Below, in pieces: positions 20,841 to 31,824 of a stretch of DNA of 44,668 bases (position 1 is the stretch's first letter; each line of letters starts with the position of its first letter). This DNA is from Glomus cerebriforme (taxonomy: Eukaryota; Glomeromycota; Glomeromycetes; Glomerales; Glomeraceae): NCBI GenBank assembly GCA_003550305.1, contig QKYT01000436.1, positions 51,061-95,728 on the forward strand. Direction: 5' to 3'. The position numbers and the translations under genes were made by a program. The notes below the pieces were generated by a model that saw nothing but the letters and a program-made list of their open reading frames with translations, was not told the origin of the DNA and did no database searches.

Positions 20841-21087
20841 TCTTTATTCGAAACAAACTCCTGAAAAATGTCGGAATTTTATTATCAAGCTTGGGTTTAA
20901 AAGACTCATTAATGGTTTTTTGCCTGACGTTTTACATGTTCAGGGACAACTTGCTTCTTGGACTTCAATGTCCCTGAATTTAAGTATCCAAGAAAGCCAA
21001 AAGAAAAAGAAAATTGAATTACCTGAATCTGACTGTTTTCAATTTAAAATCATTTCGTTTAAAGTTGATGAGAAACTCGTTCCTTAA
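20841..21087 (+). pseudogene. Unrecognised coding-like segment
   Basis: Following TTTTAACAG at about 20840, one frame runs LYSKQTPEKCRNFIIKLGFK and LPDVLHVQGQLASW to a stop at 21085-21087. Composition is protein-like. The frame is also open upstream to an ATG at 20758, but that part is low-complexity and overlaps the preceding exon in another frame. Direct splicing from that exon does not keep frame. It may be a separate fragment or the terminal exon of a broken gene. Confidence 0.3.
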
Positions 21088-21793
21088 TAAAAAAAAGTGG
21101 GGAGGAAAAAAAAATTACAAATAAATACTTCAACAATAGATTCTGATTTTCTAACGAAATTGTTGCCTTAAATAAAGAAAGAAAAATATTAAAATATTTA
21201 AATATTCACAAAACTTACCAAGTAGAATTGTTTTAAAAACTGTAGAAAACAGCCTGTTTTCTAAAAAAGTTAACGCAAATATCCGCAAAAATGATTTTAC
21301 ACTTACTAGTTTTTAATAACTTGATCGCTTTATCAATATCTTTCGCACGCATCTTTATTATTTATTTAACCACCCATCGCTACTCCTACTAAATTTCTAC
21401 CATATATTGAAGAGTCTAATAAATAAAATTAACTGAGCAAAATACTTTGGATTGAGTATTTTTAAATTTATTTTGTCTATACTCTCATGAGTCTTTCTCA
21501 TCCTACAATAAATATTTTTATATTGAATAGCAAATATATGAAATATAAATTTGTTTAAAGATCAAAATTTTCACGTTTTCTCATTTTATCTTGAACATTT
21601 TTATAACTGTTTTATGTATGATTACGGTAAGATTATAAAGAACAGCAACAGTATTTGCCTACTATGTTTGTGTTAAAGTTAAATAAAGCTTTAATTTATA
21701 AAAATAAAACAAAAGTAAATAATAAATATAATAACAAATTTGAGATCAAAAAAAAAAATTATAACTAATAATTTGTATAAAAAGAGAAATCTA
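21088..21793. other. Downstream flank of the Sel1 cluster, no gene seen
   Basis: AT-rich. Unlike the 3' flanks of the other two Sel1 copies, it does not resemble them, so the duplicated block ends at or just inside the 3' end of the first copy. Confidence 0.5.
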
Positions 21794-24462
21794 CTAAAAG
21801 TAAGAATAAATATTATCTTGAATTTCTTGTTGCTGTAAAAGAACATCTAAATTCTCTTGAACAACTGAACCTCCGTTTTCTATAACTTTTTTATACCAAT
21901 AAATAGCATTTTCTATATTTTTGTCAGTTCCTTCACCTTGTTCATATAAATATGCAAGACTTTTTTGTGCGTCAACATTATCTCCTGCTGCAGCTATTTT
22001 ATAAAATTCAAATGCCTTTATTTTATCAATATTAATATCAATTCCTTTTTCATAATAATACCCAAGTTTATATTGAGCATCAATAAATCCTTGATCGGCT
22101 GATTTCTTATAGAGATCAAATGCTCTAACTTTATTTTCCCAAACACCTTTACCTACTTCATAAAATTCACCCAATTTGTATAATGCCAATTTATTGTCAT
22201 CCTCTGCTGCTTTATGATACCAATAATTTACCCTATCTAAGTCACTTGATATTTCTTCTTCATTTTTACTTTGCATATTACAGATTTTACCAGCTGCCTC
22301 GTTATACAATTCAAATCCTTTTTCTTTATTAACTTCAGTTCCAATGCCATTTACATAACAATATCCGAGTTGGAATTTTGATTCTACATGTCCTTTTTCA
22401 GCTGATTTCCTATAATATTCAAATGCTATTATTTCATTTTTATCCACACCATTTCCTAATTCATAACATTCACCTAAATTGTGTAGTGCTCCACTGCACC
22501 CATTTTCTGCTGCTTTTTGATACCAATAAATGGCTTTTTCTAAATCTTTTTCAGTTCCTTCACCCCGAAAATATAAATTTCCAATATTATTTTGTGCAGC
22601 TTTATGTTCTCGTTCAGCTGCCCTTATATAAAACTTGAATGCTTTTGTTTTATCAATTTTAGTTCCAATTCCACGAGAATAACAATATCCAAGCATAAAT
22701 TGAGGCTGATTTTTTATAATATTCAAATGCTTTTCTTTTATCTTTTTCCACGCCTTCTCCATCTTCATAACAATTGCCCAAATTATATAGTGCAACTTCA
22801 CATCCATTTTCTGCTGCTTTATTATACCAATAAATGGCTTTTTCTTGATCTTTTTCCGTTCCTTCACCCAAAAAATATAGATTTCCAAGATTATTTTGTG
22901 CAATATTATCATCTTTTCCAGCCGCTATTGTGAAAAATTCAAATGCTTTTGTTTTATCAACTTCAATTCCAATCCCATGATAATAACAATATCCAAGCTT
23001 AAATTGAGCATTTAAATATCCTTGATCAGCAGACTTTTTATAATATTCAAATGCTTTTCTATCATCTTTTTCTACACCTTTTCCATATTGATAACAATCA
23101 CCCGAATTGTATTGTGCTATTTCATATCCATTTTCTGCTGCTTTATTATACCAATAAATACCTTTTTCCAAATTTTTTTCAGTTCCTTCACCTAAAGTAA
23201 ATAATTCTCCAAGATTATTTTGTGCAATTCTATGTTCTTTATTAGCCGCCACTACATAAAACTCAAATGCTTTTGTTTTATTAACTTCAGTTCCAATCCC
23301 TTTATCATAACAATATCCTACTTCAAATTGAGCATCTAAATAACCTTGTTCAGCTGATGTTTTATAATATTCAAAAGCTTTTCTTTCATCTTTTTCTACA
23401 CCTTTCCCATTTTTATAACAATTACCTAAAGTATATTTAGCAAATTTGTTTCCACTTTCTGCTGATTTTTTATACCAGTAAACAGCTTTTTCTAAATCCT
23501 TTTCTATTCCAATTCCATTTTGATAATAAATTCCTAATATATTTTGTGCAGATGAATATTCTCCTTTTGCAGATTTAAGATACAATTCAAAAGCTTTCTT
23601 ATTATCTTTATTAACCCCTATCCCATTTTGATAACAAACACCTAAATTATATTGTGCATATACATCTCCCTCATTAGCAGCTTTTAAATATAATTCAAAT
23701 GCTTTCTCTTCATCTTTGGTTGTTCCAATTCCTTTTTGATAACAATATCCTAAATTATTTTGTGCACCAGAATTTCCTCCATCTGCTGATTTTAAATAGG
23801 ATTTAAATGTTCTAGATTCATCTTTGATTTTTCCTATTCCATATTGATAACAATAACCTAAATTATTTAGTTCTATTAGTTCTTTCATTTTGATATAATC
23901 TATTTGATTTTCATTAGAGCTTTTATCTGGAGATTCAAAATATTTTTCCATAGTACTTATTTCATCTTTACATATATTTATTTCTAATCCATTAAAATTT
24001 TCAAACTGGTTGCTATGTGACATTACATGTACATTTTCCAAATTTCTAACTTCCATTGCATCCGAGTCTTTTTTATCCAAAATAATATCTTTATAATAAT
24101 AAAGTGATAATAAATATTTTGCGATAATAATATTAAGTAATTGATATATAGAAAATATTTTTTGATTTTTATAAATATAATGTTAAAGGTTTGTTTTTAT
24201 CGGTATTAGGACTCATACCATATTCATAAAAAAATCCTATTATACTTGAAAACCAATTTTCATTTTCTTCATGATTTTCCATTAATTTTAAAATTATTTC
24301 AGAATTTTTTTGATTATAATTTAGATAATTTTGTATCCATCCTATTAAACTCATTTCAAATTTCGTATGATATTCTATTTTAATAATTTGACGATAAAAA
24401 TCTTTTAAAAAATCTTTTAAAAAATTTTCATCATCATTTGAAATATAATTATTTGAAGACAT
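21794..24462 (-). pseudogene. Sel1-repeat protein gene, copy A, two frameshifting deletions
   Basis: Same architecture as the intact copy at 27887-30553: a helical N-terminal module starting MSSNNYISNDDENFLK, then about 36-residue Sel1 repeats (LGxCYxxGxGxxKDxxKAFExYxKAA). Two lesions break it. Near 24169-24180 a 17-bp deletion relative to copy B removes the codons after LTLYL and shifts frame; the correct frame resumes at once with KNQKIFSIYQLL. Near 22703 a 20-bp deletion inside a repeat, between GC microhomologies, shifts frame again. The C-terminus ends QQQEIQDNIYSYF, longer than in the other copies. It carries one extra three-repeat block relative to B. Sel1 solenoids act as protein-interaction scaffolds. 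Unless the breaks are assembly errors, only a truncated N-terminal product could be made. Confidence 0.85.
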
Positions 24463-24533
24463 TGTCATTTTGTGAGAGAGACTAATTTTTTTTTTTGTGA
24501 AAAAGTTATTTAACAATAAGCACATCATTACAT

Positions 24534-24569
24534 CATCATTTCACAAAATAACGACGTACTCTGTTACAC
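24534..24569 (-). promoter_or_regulatory. Conserved promoter block of Sel1 copy A
   Basis: GTTATTTTGTGAAATGATG with a flanking GAGTACGTC on the minus strand, about 70-105 nt upstream of the ATG. The same block lies upstream of copies B and C. Confidence 0.5.
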
Positions 24570-24934
24570 AAAAAAGTCAATAAATAGTATGTATACAATG
24601 AAAATCTATCGGATTTTTAAATATTTATGATTTGATCAGTTAATAAAAGAATTTATGAAAAAAAAATAAATTTTATATCCTAATTACATTTTTAATTGTT
24701 AATAATTAAAACAAACAGATGTCAGTTTTTTCATTAGTAAAGTTTATTTGCGAATAAGATTAAAAGACCTTTGAATTATAATTAAATAATTTTTTTGGTA
24801 AATTCGCTGAAAGATGAGTTAAATACAATATTTGATTATAATATTAGAAAAAATATAATTCAAATATTCTGCAGCAAATTGAAATAAGAATCAATAAATG
24901 AAATCTAAATTATTGGAATACAAATAATTAGATT

Positions 24935-27301
24935 TTAATTTTTAATTTCTTGTTGCTTTAAAAGAATATCTAAATTCTTTTTAACATCTAGACATCCGCT
25001 TTCAACAACTTTTTTATACCAATAAATAGCATTTTCTATATTTTTGTCAGTTCCTTCACCTTGTTCATATAAAGATGCAAGACTTCTTTGTGCGTCAACA
25101 TTTCCTCCTGCTGCAGCTATTTCATAAAATTCAAATGCCTTTATTTTATCAATATCAATATCAATGCCTTTCTCATAATAATACCCGAGTTTATAATAAG
25201 CATTAATAAATCCTTGATCAGCTGATTTCATATAAAATTTAAATGATCTAACTTTATCTTCACAAACACCTTTACCTAATTCATAAAACTCACCTAATTT
25301 GTATAATGCCAATTTATTGTCATCCTCTGCTGCTTTGTGATACCAATAATTAACCTCATCTAAGTCATTTACTATTTCTTCATCATTTTCACATTGTATA
25401 TTACAGATTTTACCAGCTGCCTCATTATATAATTCAAATCCTTTTTCTTTATCAATTTCAGTTCCAATACCATTAACATAATAATATCCAAGTTGGAATT
25501 TTGCATCTAAATCTCCACTTTCAGCTGATTTCTTGTAATATTCAAATGCTTTGGCTTCATCTATAATTACACCAATTCCTAATTCATAGCATTCACCTAA
25601 ATTATACAGTGCAGCTTCACATCCATTCTCTGCTGCTTTTTGATACCAATAAATGGCTTTTTCCGGATTTTTTTCATTTCCATGACCTAACAAATATAAA
25701 TTTCCAAGATTATTTTGTGCAACATTATCTCCTTTTTCAGCTGCTATTTTGTAAAATTCAAATGCTTTTGTTTTATTAACTTCAGTTCCAATCCCGTTAG
25801 AATAACAATATCCAAGTTCAAACTGAGCATATAAATATCCTTGATCGGCAGATTTTTTATAATATTCAAATACTTTTCTTTCATCTTTTTCCACACCTTT
25901 TCCATATCGATAACAATTACCTAAATTGTATTGTGCTATTTCACATCCATTTTTTGCTGCTTTATTATACCAATAAATACCCTTTTCCAAATTTTTTTCA
26001 GTTCCTTCACCTAAAGTAAATAATTCTCCAAGATTATTTTGTGCAATTCTATGTTCTTTATTAGCTGCCACTATATAAAACTCAAATGCTTTTGTTTTAT
26101 TAACTTTAGTTCCAACTCCTTTATCATAACAATATCCAACTTCAAATTGAGCATCTAAATAACCTTGTTCGGCCGATTTTTTATAATATTCAAAAGCTTT
26201 TGCTTCATCTTTTTCTACACCTTTCCCATTTTTATAACAATTACCCAAAGCATATTTAGCAAATTTGTTTCCACTTCCTGCTGATTTGTTATACCAGTAA
26301 ATAGCATTTTCTAAATCCTTTTCTATTCCAATTCCATTTTGATAATAACTACCTAATATATTTTGTGCAGATGAATATTCTCCTTTTGCAGATTTAAAAT
26401 ACCATTCAAAAGCTTTTTTATTATCTTTATTTATTCCTATTCCATTTTGATAACAAATACCTATATTGTATTGTGCATGTATATCTCCTTCATTAGCAGC
26501 TTTCAAATATAATTAAAATGCTTTCTCTTCATCTTTGGTTGTTCCAATTCCTTTTTGATAACAATATCCTAAATTATTTTGTGCACCAGAATTTCCTCCT
26601 TCCGCCGATTTTAAATAAAGTTTAAATGCTTTAAACTCATCTTTGATTATTCCTATTCCATATTGATAACAATAACCTAAATTATTTAGTTCTATTAGTT
26701 CTTTCATTTTGATATAATTTATTTGGTTTTCATTAGAGCTTTTATCTGGAGATTCAAAATATTTTTCCATGGTACTTATCTCATCTTTACATATATTTAT
26801 TTCTAATCCATTAAAATTTTCAATCTGGTCGCTATGTGACATTACATGCACATTTTCCAAATTTCTAACTTCCCTTGCATCCGAGTCTTTTTTATCCAAA
26901 ATAATATCTTTATAATAATAAAGTGATAATAAATATTTTACGATAATAATATTAAGTAGTTGATATATAGAAAATAATTTTTGATTTTTATATTTATTAA
27001 TGGTTGATAAATATAACGTTAAAGATTTGTTTTTATCGGTATTAGGACTACTAATACCATATTCATAAAAAAATCCTATTATACTTGAAAACCAATTTTC
27101 ATTTTCTTCATGATTTTCCATCAATTTTAAAATTATTTCAGAATTTTTTCCATTATAATTTAGGTAATTTTGTATCCATTCTATTAAACTCATTTCAAAT
27201 TTCGTATGATATTCTATTTTAATAACTTGACGATAAAAATCTTTTAAAAAACTTTTTAAAAAATTTTCATCATCATTTGAAATATAATTATTTGAAGACA
27301 T
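24935..27301 (-). pseudogene. Sel1-repeat protein gene, copy B, single nonsense codon
   Basis: Full-length by comparison with copies A and C except for one in-frame TAA at 26513-26515. In copy A the same codon is GAA in the context EEKAFELYLKAA, so a single G-to-T change (coding strand) created the stop early in the repeat domain. The frame continues without further damage for 523 codons to NLDILLKQQEIKN. The start at 27301 is placed by alignment to MSSNNYISND; the frame is open slightly further upstream (27337). The product predicted from the ATG is truncated after about two Sel1 repeats, unless the stop is read through or is a sequence error. Its 5' and 3' flanks closely resemble those of copy C, so the duplication unit included flanks. 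Confidence 0.88.
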
Positions 27302-27356
27302 TGTTATTTTGTGAGTGTCTTTTTTTGTGAAAATCATTTAACAATGAGCTTTGTAC

Positions 27357-27391
27357 ATCAATTCACAAAATAACAATGTACTCCGTTGCAC
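27357..27391 (-). promoter_or_regulatory. Conserved promoter block of Sel1 copy B
   Basis: GTTATTTTGTGAATTGATG with an adjacent GGAGTACATT on the minus strand, matching the block upstream of copy A at nearly the same distance from the ATG. Confidence 0.5.
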
Positions 27392-27886
27392 AACAACAAT
27401 TTATGATTGTTGTAAATCCTGCGCATAAAAGAGTTCATAAATTCATAATAATTTTATTAAAGAATCAAACTTGAAAATGAAAACACTATGGATATTTCAA
27501 ATGTTGATGGTTTTACCTATTAATAAAACAATGACATTGGTAGTTTTACTAGAATTAACGATGGAAAATTTATGTCAATAAAATTTAAAAGAAAATGAAT
27601 TCATTATTTACAGCCTATTTACACGTTTAATTGTTAATAATTAAACAGACAAGTGACAGTTTTTTGTTAGTAATTTTTTTTTTTTTTTTTTTTTTTACAA
27701 ATAAGATTAAAAGGATCCTTGAATTATAATTAAATAAAATTTTCAATAAATTTATTGAAAGATGAATTAAATGTTTGGTTTTCCTATTAGAAAAATATAA
27801 GAAAATATAATTCAAATATACTGTAACAAATTGAAATAATAATCAATCAACAAAATCTAAATTATTGAAATACAAATCACTAAATT

Positions 27887-30553
27887 TTAATTTTGAATTT
27901 CTTGCTTCAAAAGAACATCTAAATTATTTTTAACATCTAGACATCCGTTTTCAACAGCTTTTTTATACCAATAAATAGCATTTTCTATATTTTTATCAGT
28001 TCCTTCGCCCTGTTCATATAAAGTTGCAAGACTAATTTGTGCATCAACATTTCCTCCTGCTGCAGCTATTTTATAAAATTCAAATGCCCTTATTTTATCA
28101 ATATCAATATCAATTCCTTTTTCATAGTAATGCCCAAGTTTATATTGAGCATCAATAAATCCTAGATTGGCTGATTTTTTATAGAGATCAAATGCTCTAA
28201 CTTTATTTTCCCAAACACCTTTACCTAATTCATAGAACTCACCTAATTTGTATAATGCCAATTTGTTGTCATCCTCTGCTGCTTTATGATACCAATAATT
28301 AACTTTATCTAAGTCATTTACTATTTCTTCATCATTTTCACATTGTATATTACAGACTTTACCAGCTGCCTTATTATATAATTCAAATCCTTTATCCTTA
28401 TTAACTTCAGTTCCAATACCATTTACATAGCAATATCCAAGCTGGAATTTTGAATCTACATCTCCACTTTCAGCTGATTTCTTGTAATATTCAAATGCTT
28501 TGGCTTCATCTATAATTACACCAATTCCTAATTCATAGCATTCACCTAAATTATATAGTGCTATTTTACATCCATTTTTTGCCGCTTTTTGATACCAGTA
28601 AATGGACTTTTCTAAATCTCTTTCTGTGACTTCACCTTTTTCATATAAATAGCCAAGATTAGTTTGTGCAGTAGCATATCCTTTTTCAGCTACCATTTTA
28701 TATAATTCAAATGCTTTTATTTTATCAATATCAATTCCAATTCCATGATAATAACAATATCCAAGTTTATATTGAGCATCAATATATTCTTGATCAGCTG
28801 ATTTTTTATAATACTCAAATGCTTTCTTTCCATCTTTTTCTATACCTTCTCCACTTATATATAGATTACCCAAATTATATTGTGCAAATTTATTTCCGTT
28901 TTCTGCTGCTTTACTATACCAATAAATAGCCTTTTCTAAATCTTTTTCGATACCTTCACCTTTTTGATATAAAATTCCAAGATTATTTTGTGCACCATTA
29001 TGATCATTTTCAGCTGCTCTTTTATAAAATTCAGATGCTTTTGGCTTATCAACGTCAATTCCAATTCCATTAAGATAAAAATATCCGAGTTCAAATTGTG
29101 CATTTAAATATCCCTTATCAGCTGATTTCTTATAATATTCAAATGCTTTATTTTCATCTGTTTCTACACCTTCCCCAAATTTATAACAATAAGCTAAATT
29201 ATATTGCGCTATTTCACATCCATTTTCTGCTGCTTTATTGTACCAGTAAATCGCTTTTTCTAGATTTCTTTCTGTACCTTCACCATTATCATATAAAATT
29301 CCAAGTTTACTTTGTGCAATAATATGTTCTTTTTCTGCAGTAGCCTTATATAACTCAAATGCCCTTGCTTTATTGATATCAATTCCAATTCCATTCTCAT
29401 AACAACATCCAAGTTCAAATTGAGCATCTAAACATTCTTGATTAGCTGCTTTTTTATAATATTCGAATGCTTTTCTTTCATCTTTATCTACGCCTTTCCC
29501 ATTTTTATAATAATTACCTAAATTATATTGTGCTGTTTTACTTCCATTTTCTGCTGCTTTATTATACCAATAAATAGCCTTTTCTAAATCTGTTTCAATT
29601 CCATTTTGATAATGATTGCCCAACATGTTTTGCGCAAGTGAATATTCTCCTTTAGCAGATTTAATATACCATTCAAAGGCCTCTTTATCATCTTTATTTA
29701 TCCCTATTCCATTTTGATAACAAATACCTAAATTGTATTGTGCATGTAAATTTCCTTCATTAGCAGCTTTCAGATACAATTCGAAAGCCTTCTTTTCATT
29801 TTTTGTTGTTCCAATTCCATTTTGATAACAATATCCTAAATTATTTTGTGTATCAGAATTTCCTCCTTCCGCTATTGATTTTAAATAGAGTTTAAATGCT
29901 TTAAATTCGTCTTTCTTCTTTCCTATTCCATATTGATAGCAAAAGCCTAAATTATTTAGTTCTACCGATTCTTTATTTTTAACATAATTTATTTGAGTTT
30001 TATAAAAACTCTCAAAATACTTTTCAAGAGAATTTATTTCATCTTTACATAAATTTATTTCTAATCCATTAAAATTTTCAAACTGGTTATGTGACATTAC
30101 ATTCACATTTTCCATATATCTAAATTCCTTTGTGACCAAACCTCTTTTATCTAAAATAATATCTTTATAATAATAAAATGACAATAAATATTTTGCAATA
30201 ATATTATTAAGTAATTGATAAATGGAATTATATTCACTTTGATTAATTGATAAAAAATATAATTTTAATGATTTATTTTTATCAATAATTTTTGTATTAT
30301 CAATCCCTATATCATGTTCATAGAAAAATCCTATTAAACTTAAAAACCAATTTTCATTTTCATGATTTTCCATTAATTTTAAAATTATTTCAGAATTTTT
30401 TTCATTATGATTAAAATAATCTTGTATCCATTCCGTTAAAATATTTTCAAATTTAGGATAATGTTCTATTTTTATAATTTGACGATAAAAATTTTTTAAA
30501 AATTCTTTCAAGAAATTTTCATCATCATTTGAAATATTAATATTTGAAGACAT
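27887..30553 (-). CDS. Sel1-repeat protein, 888 aa, intact copy C
   Basis: A single uninterrupted exon. Residues 1-200 form a helical, Lys/Asn/Tyr-rich module (SEIILKLMENHENENWFLSL, then YKDIIL and the GLEINLCKDEI stretch) shared by all three tandem copies; I know no function for it. From about residue 205 to 885 there are 18 Sel1 repeats of about 36 residues with the LGxxYxxGxGxxxDxxKAxxxYxKAA pattern. From the sixth repeat on they follow a three-repeat super-period (AFEFYKxAA, then AIYWYNKAAENG, then AFEYYKKSA). One repeat carries an insertion (CNIQCENDEEIVNDLDKV). There is no signal peptide, membrane segment or kinase domain, so it is probably a cytosolic scaffold. It is the most diverged copy and the only undamaged one. 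Confidence 0.92.
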   Translation of the reverse strand: MSSNINISNDDENFLKEFLKNFYRQIIKIEHYPKFENILTEWIQDYFNHNEKNSEIILKLMENHENENWFLSLIGFFYEHDIGIDNTKIIDKNKSLKLYFLSINQSEYNSIYQLLNNIIAKYLLSFYYYKDIILDKRGLVTKEFRYMENVNVMSHNQFENFNGLEINLCKDEINSLEKYFESFYKTQINYVKNKESVELNNLGFCYQYGIGKKKDEFKAFKLYLKSIAEGGNSDTQNNLGYCYQNGIGTTKNEKKAFELYLKAANEGNLHAQYNLGICYQNGIGINKDDKEAFEWYIKSAKGEYSLAQNMLGNHYQNGIETDLEKAIYWYNKAAENGSKTAQYNLGNYYKNGKGVDKDERKAFEYYKKAANQECLDAQFELGCCYENGIGIDINKARAFELYKATAEKEHIIAQSKLGILYDNGEGTERNLEKAIYWYNKAAENGCEIAQYNLAYCYKFGEGVETDENKAFEYYKKSADKGYLNAQFELGYFYLNGIGIDVDKPKASEFYKRAAENDHNGAQNNLGILYQKGEGIEKDLEKAIYWYSKAAENGNKFAQYNLGNLYISGEGIEKDGKKAFEYYKKSADQEYIDAQYKLGYCYYHGIGIDIDKIKAFELYKMVAEKGYATAQTNLGYLYEKGEVTERDLEKSIYWYQKAAKNGCKIALYNLGECYELGIGVIIDEAKAFEYYKKSAESGDVDSKFQLGYCYVNGIGTEVNKDKGFELYNKAAGKVCNIQCENDEEIVNDLDKVNYWYHKAAEDDNKLALYKLGEFYELGKGVWENKVRAFDLYKKSANLGFIDAQYKLGHYYEKGIDIDIDKIRAFEFYKIAAAGGNVDAQISLATLYEQGEGTDKNIENAIYWYKKAVENGCLDVKNNLDVLLKQEIQN

Positions 30554-30617
30554 TGTGTTTGAGAAGTTATATTTTTTTTTTTTTGTGATAAAATGTATTT
30601 AATAATGAACTTTGTGC

Positions 30618-30662
30618 ATCATTTCACAATTAAAATTACGTTACGTTGTACTTCATTACACA
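30618..30662 (-). promoter_or_regulatory. Conserved promoter block of Sel1 copy C
   Basis: A diverged version of the block seen before A and B (AATTGTGAAATGATG with GAAGTACAACG upstream on the minus strand), about 65-110 nt before the ATG. Confidence 0.4.
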
Positions 30663-31824
30663 CTTACACATTGTGATTTAATGATTACTGTACCTCTGAA
30701 AGAATTGGCCAGCATTATGACATTTGGCTGGTATTAAATGTGGCGCAGAATAGACTGGGAATGCTATAAATAGAACTCTATCTATTGGACAAATTTCATG
30801 TTCGTAAATTTATTAAAAAGTTTAATTCTTCCCAAAATTAACTGAGCTTATCCGANTAAGCAAAAATATTTACTATTTTACCGGTTCCAAATATTTATAG
30901 TTTTCGATATTCATGCTAAAAGGATAAATAATTTAATCCATTTTTTTTATCAGATACTTANAGAATTTGATTATTATTGCATATAAAAAGAACAAGAAAA
31001 AAAAATCACTTTTTATCATTTGAAGCGGTTTGAACACATGCTAACATTAAAGGATTAATAAGATTATTAAAATTTTCCATGAACTCCCTATTTTTTTATT
31101 CTTGCTTTTATAATAGAAAATGATGTCTCAATGAATTTAAATCTTAGGAAAATCCAACTTTCTACATAATTCTTAAAAAATCATAAGTAATAATACAAAA
31201 TAGCTAACGCTAAATAAAACTGNCGAGTACATAAATCCCCATCTATAAAACCAGAATTACCCGTCTGGGAGATAAAGACAATANGCTGACTAATGACCTT
31301 TCTCTTGAATTGCTTTATACCTATTTCTTTCCCTAGGAATTTGAATACCAAAAGTAATCATTAACTGAACCCCTAACTGCGAAAATATGCAACTTTGACA
31401 ACTTGACGATTTTCTATGAAGAAAATTAGATAATTCCAAAATAATTGTTATTAAAATCGTGCGTGGACCTTGGATCGATTGGACCGNCAATATTCTCATT
31501 TTTGATCGAAATGAATCAAATGATGTATTTTTCGGTCCAAATTCGACGTCTTACAGTATGCAAATTTAATTTCGTTACTTTAAAGAATACGATCATACAT
31601 TTTAAAATTAGTTTACAATATATATACAGTACATAATAATGTAGTTATTAAGCAAGGGCGCATCAACCGAAAGACTAATAACATACTTTTTTTCTAGAAT
31701 AACAATATAAATTATGTTGTAGTTTTATTAACGTGATCAGATAATTCAATTAAACTCGTATCTTAATTAGTTACAATTGTTAACAAAAAAAACTATTTAT
31801 TGAACTTGCAATAAAAAGAATTTA
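30663..31824. other. Gene-free stretch with five isolated N calls
   Basis: Single N bases at 30856, 30961, 31223, 31284 and 31487, and none elsewhere in the window. This suggests unresolved heterozygosity, a collapsed repeat or low coverage. Short frames here (around 31290-31499 minus) cross an N and are not convincing. Confidence 0.6.

Noticed and set aside
22378..22933. Plus-strand open frames inside the Sel1 genes
   Set aside because: Antisense shadows of the repeat-coding strand; His/Leu/Phe/Tyr-rich with the same 108-bp periodicity.
31290..31636. Open frames crossing ambiguous bases
   Set aside because: They include an N, lack domain features and have no exon context.
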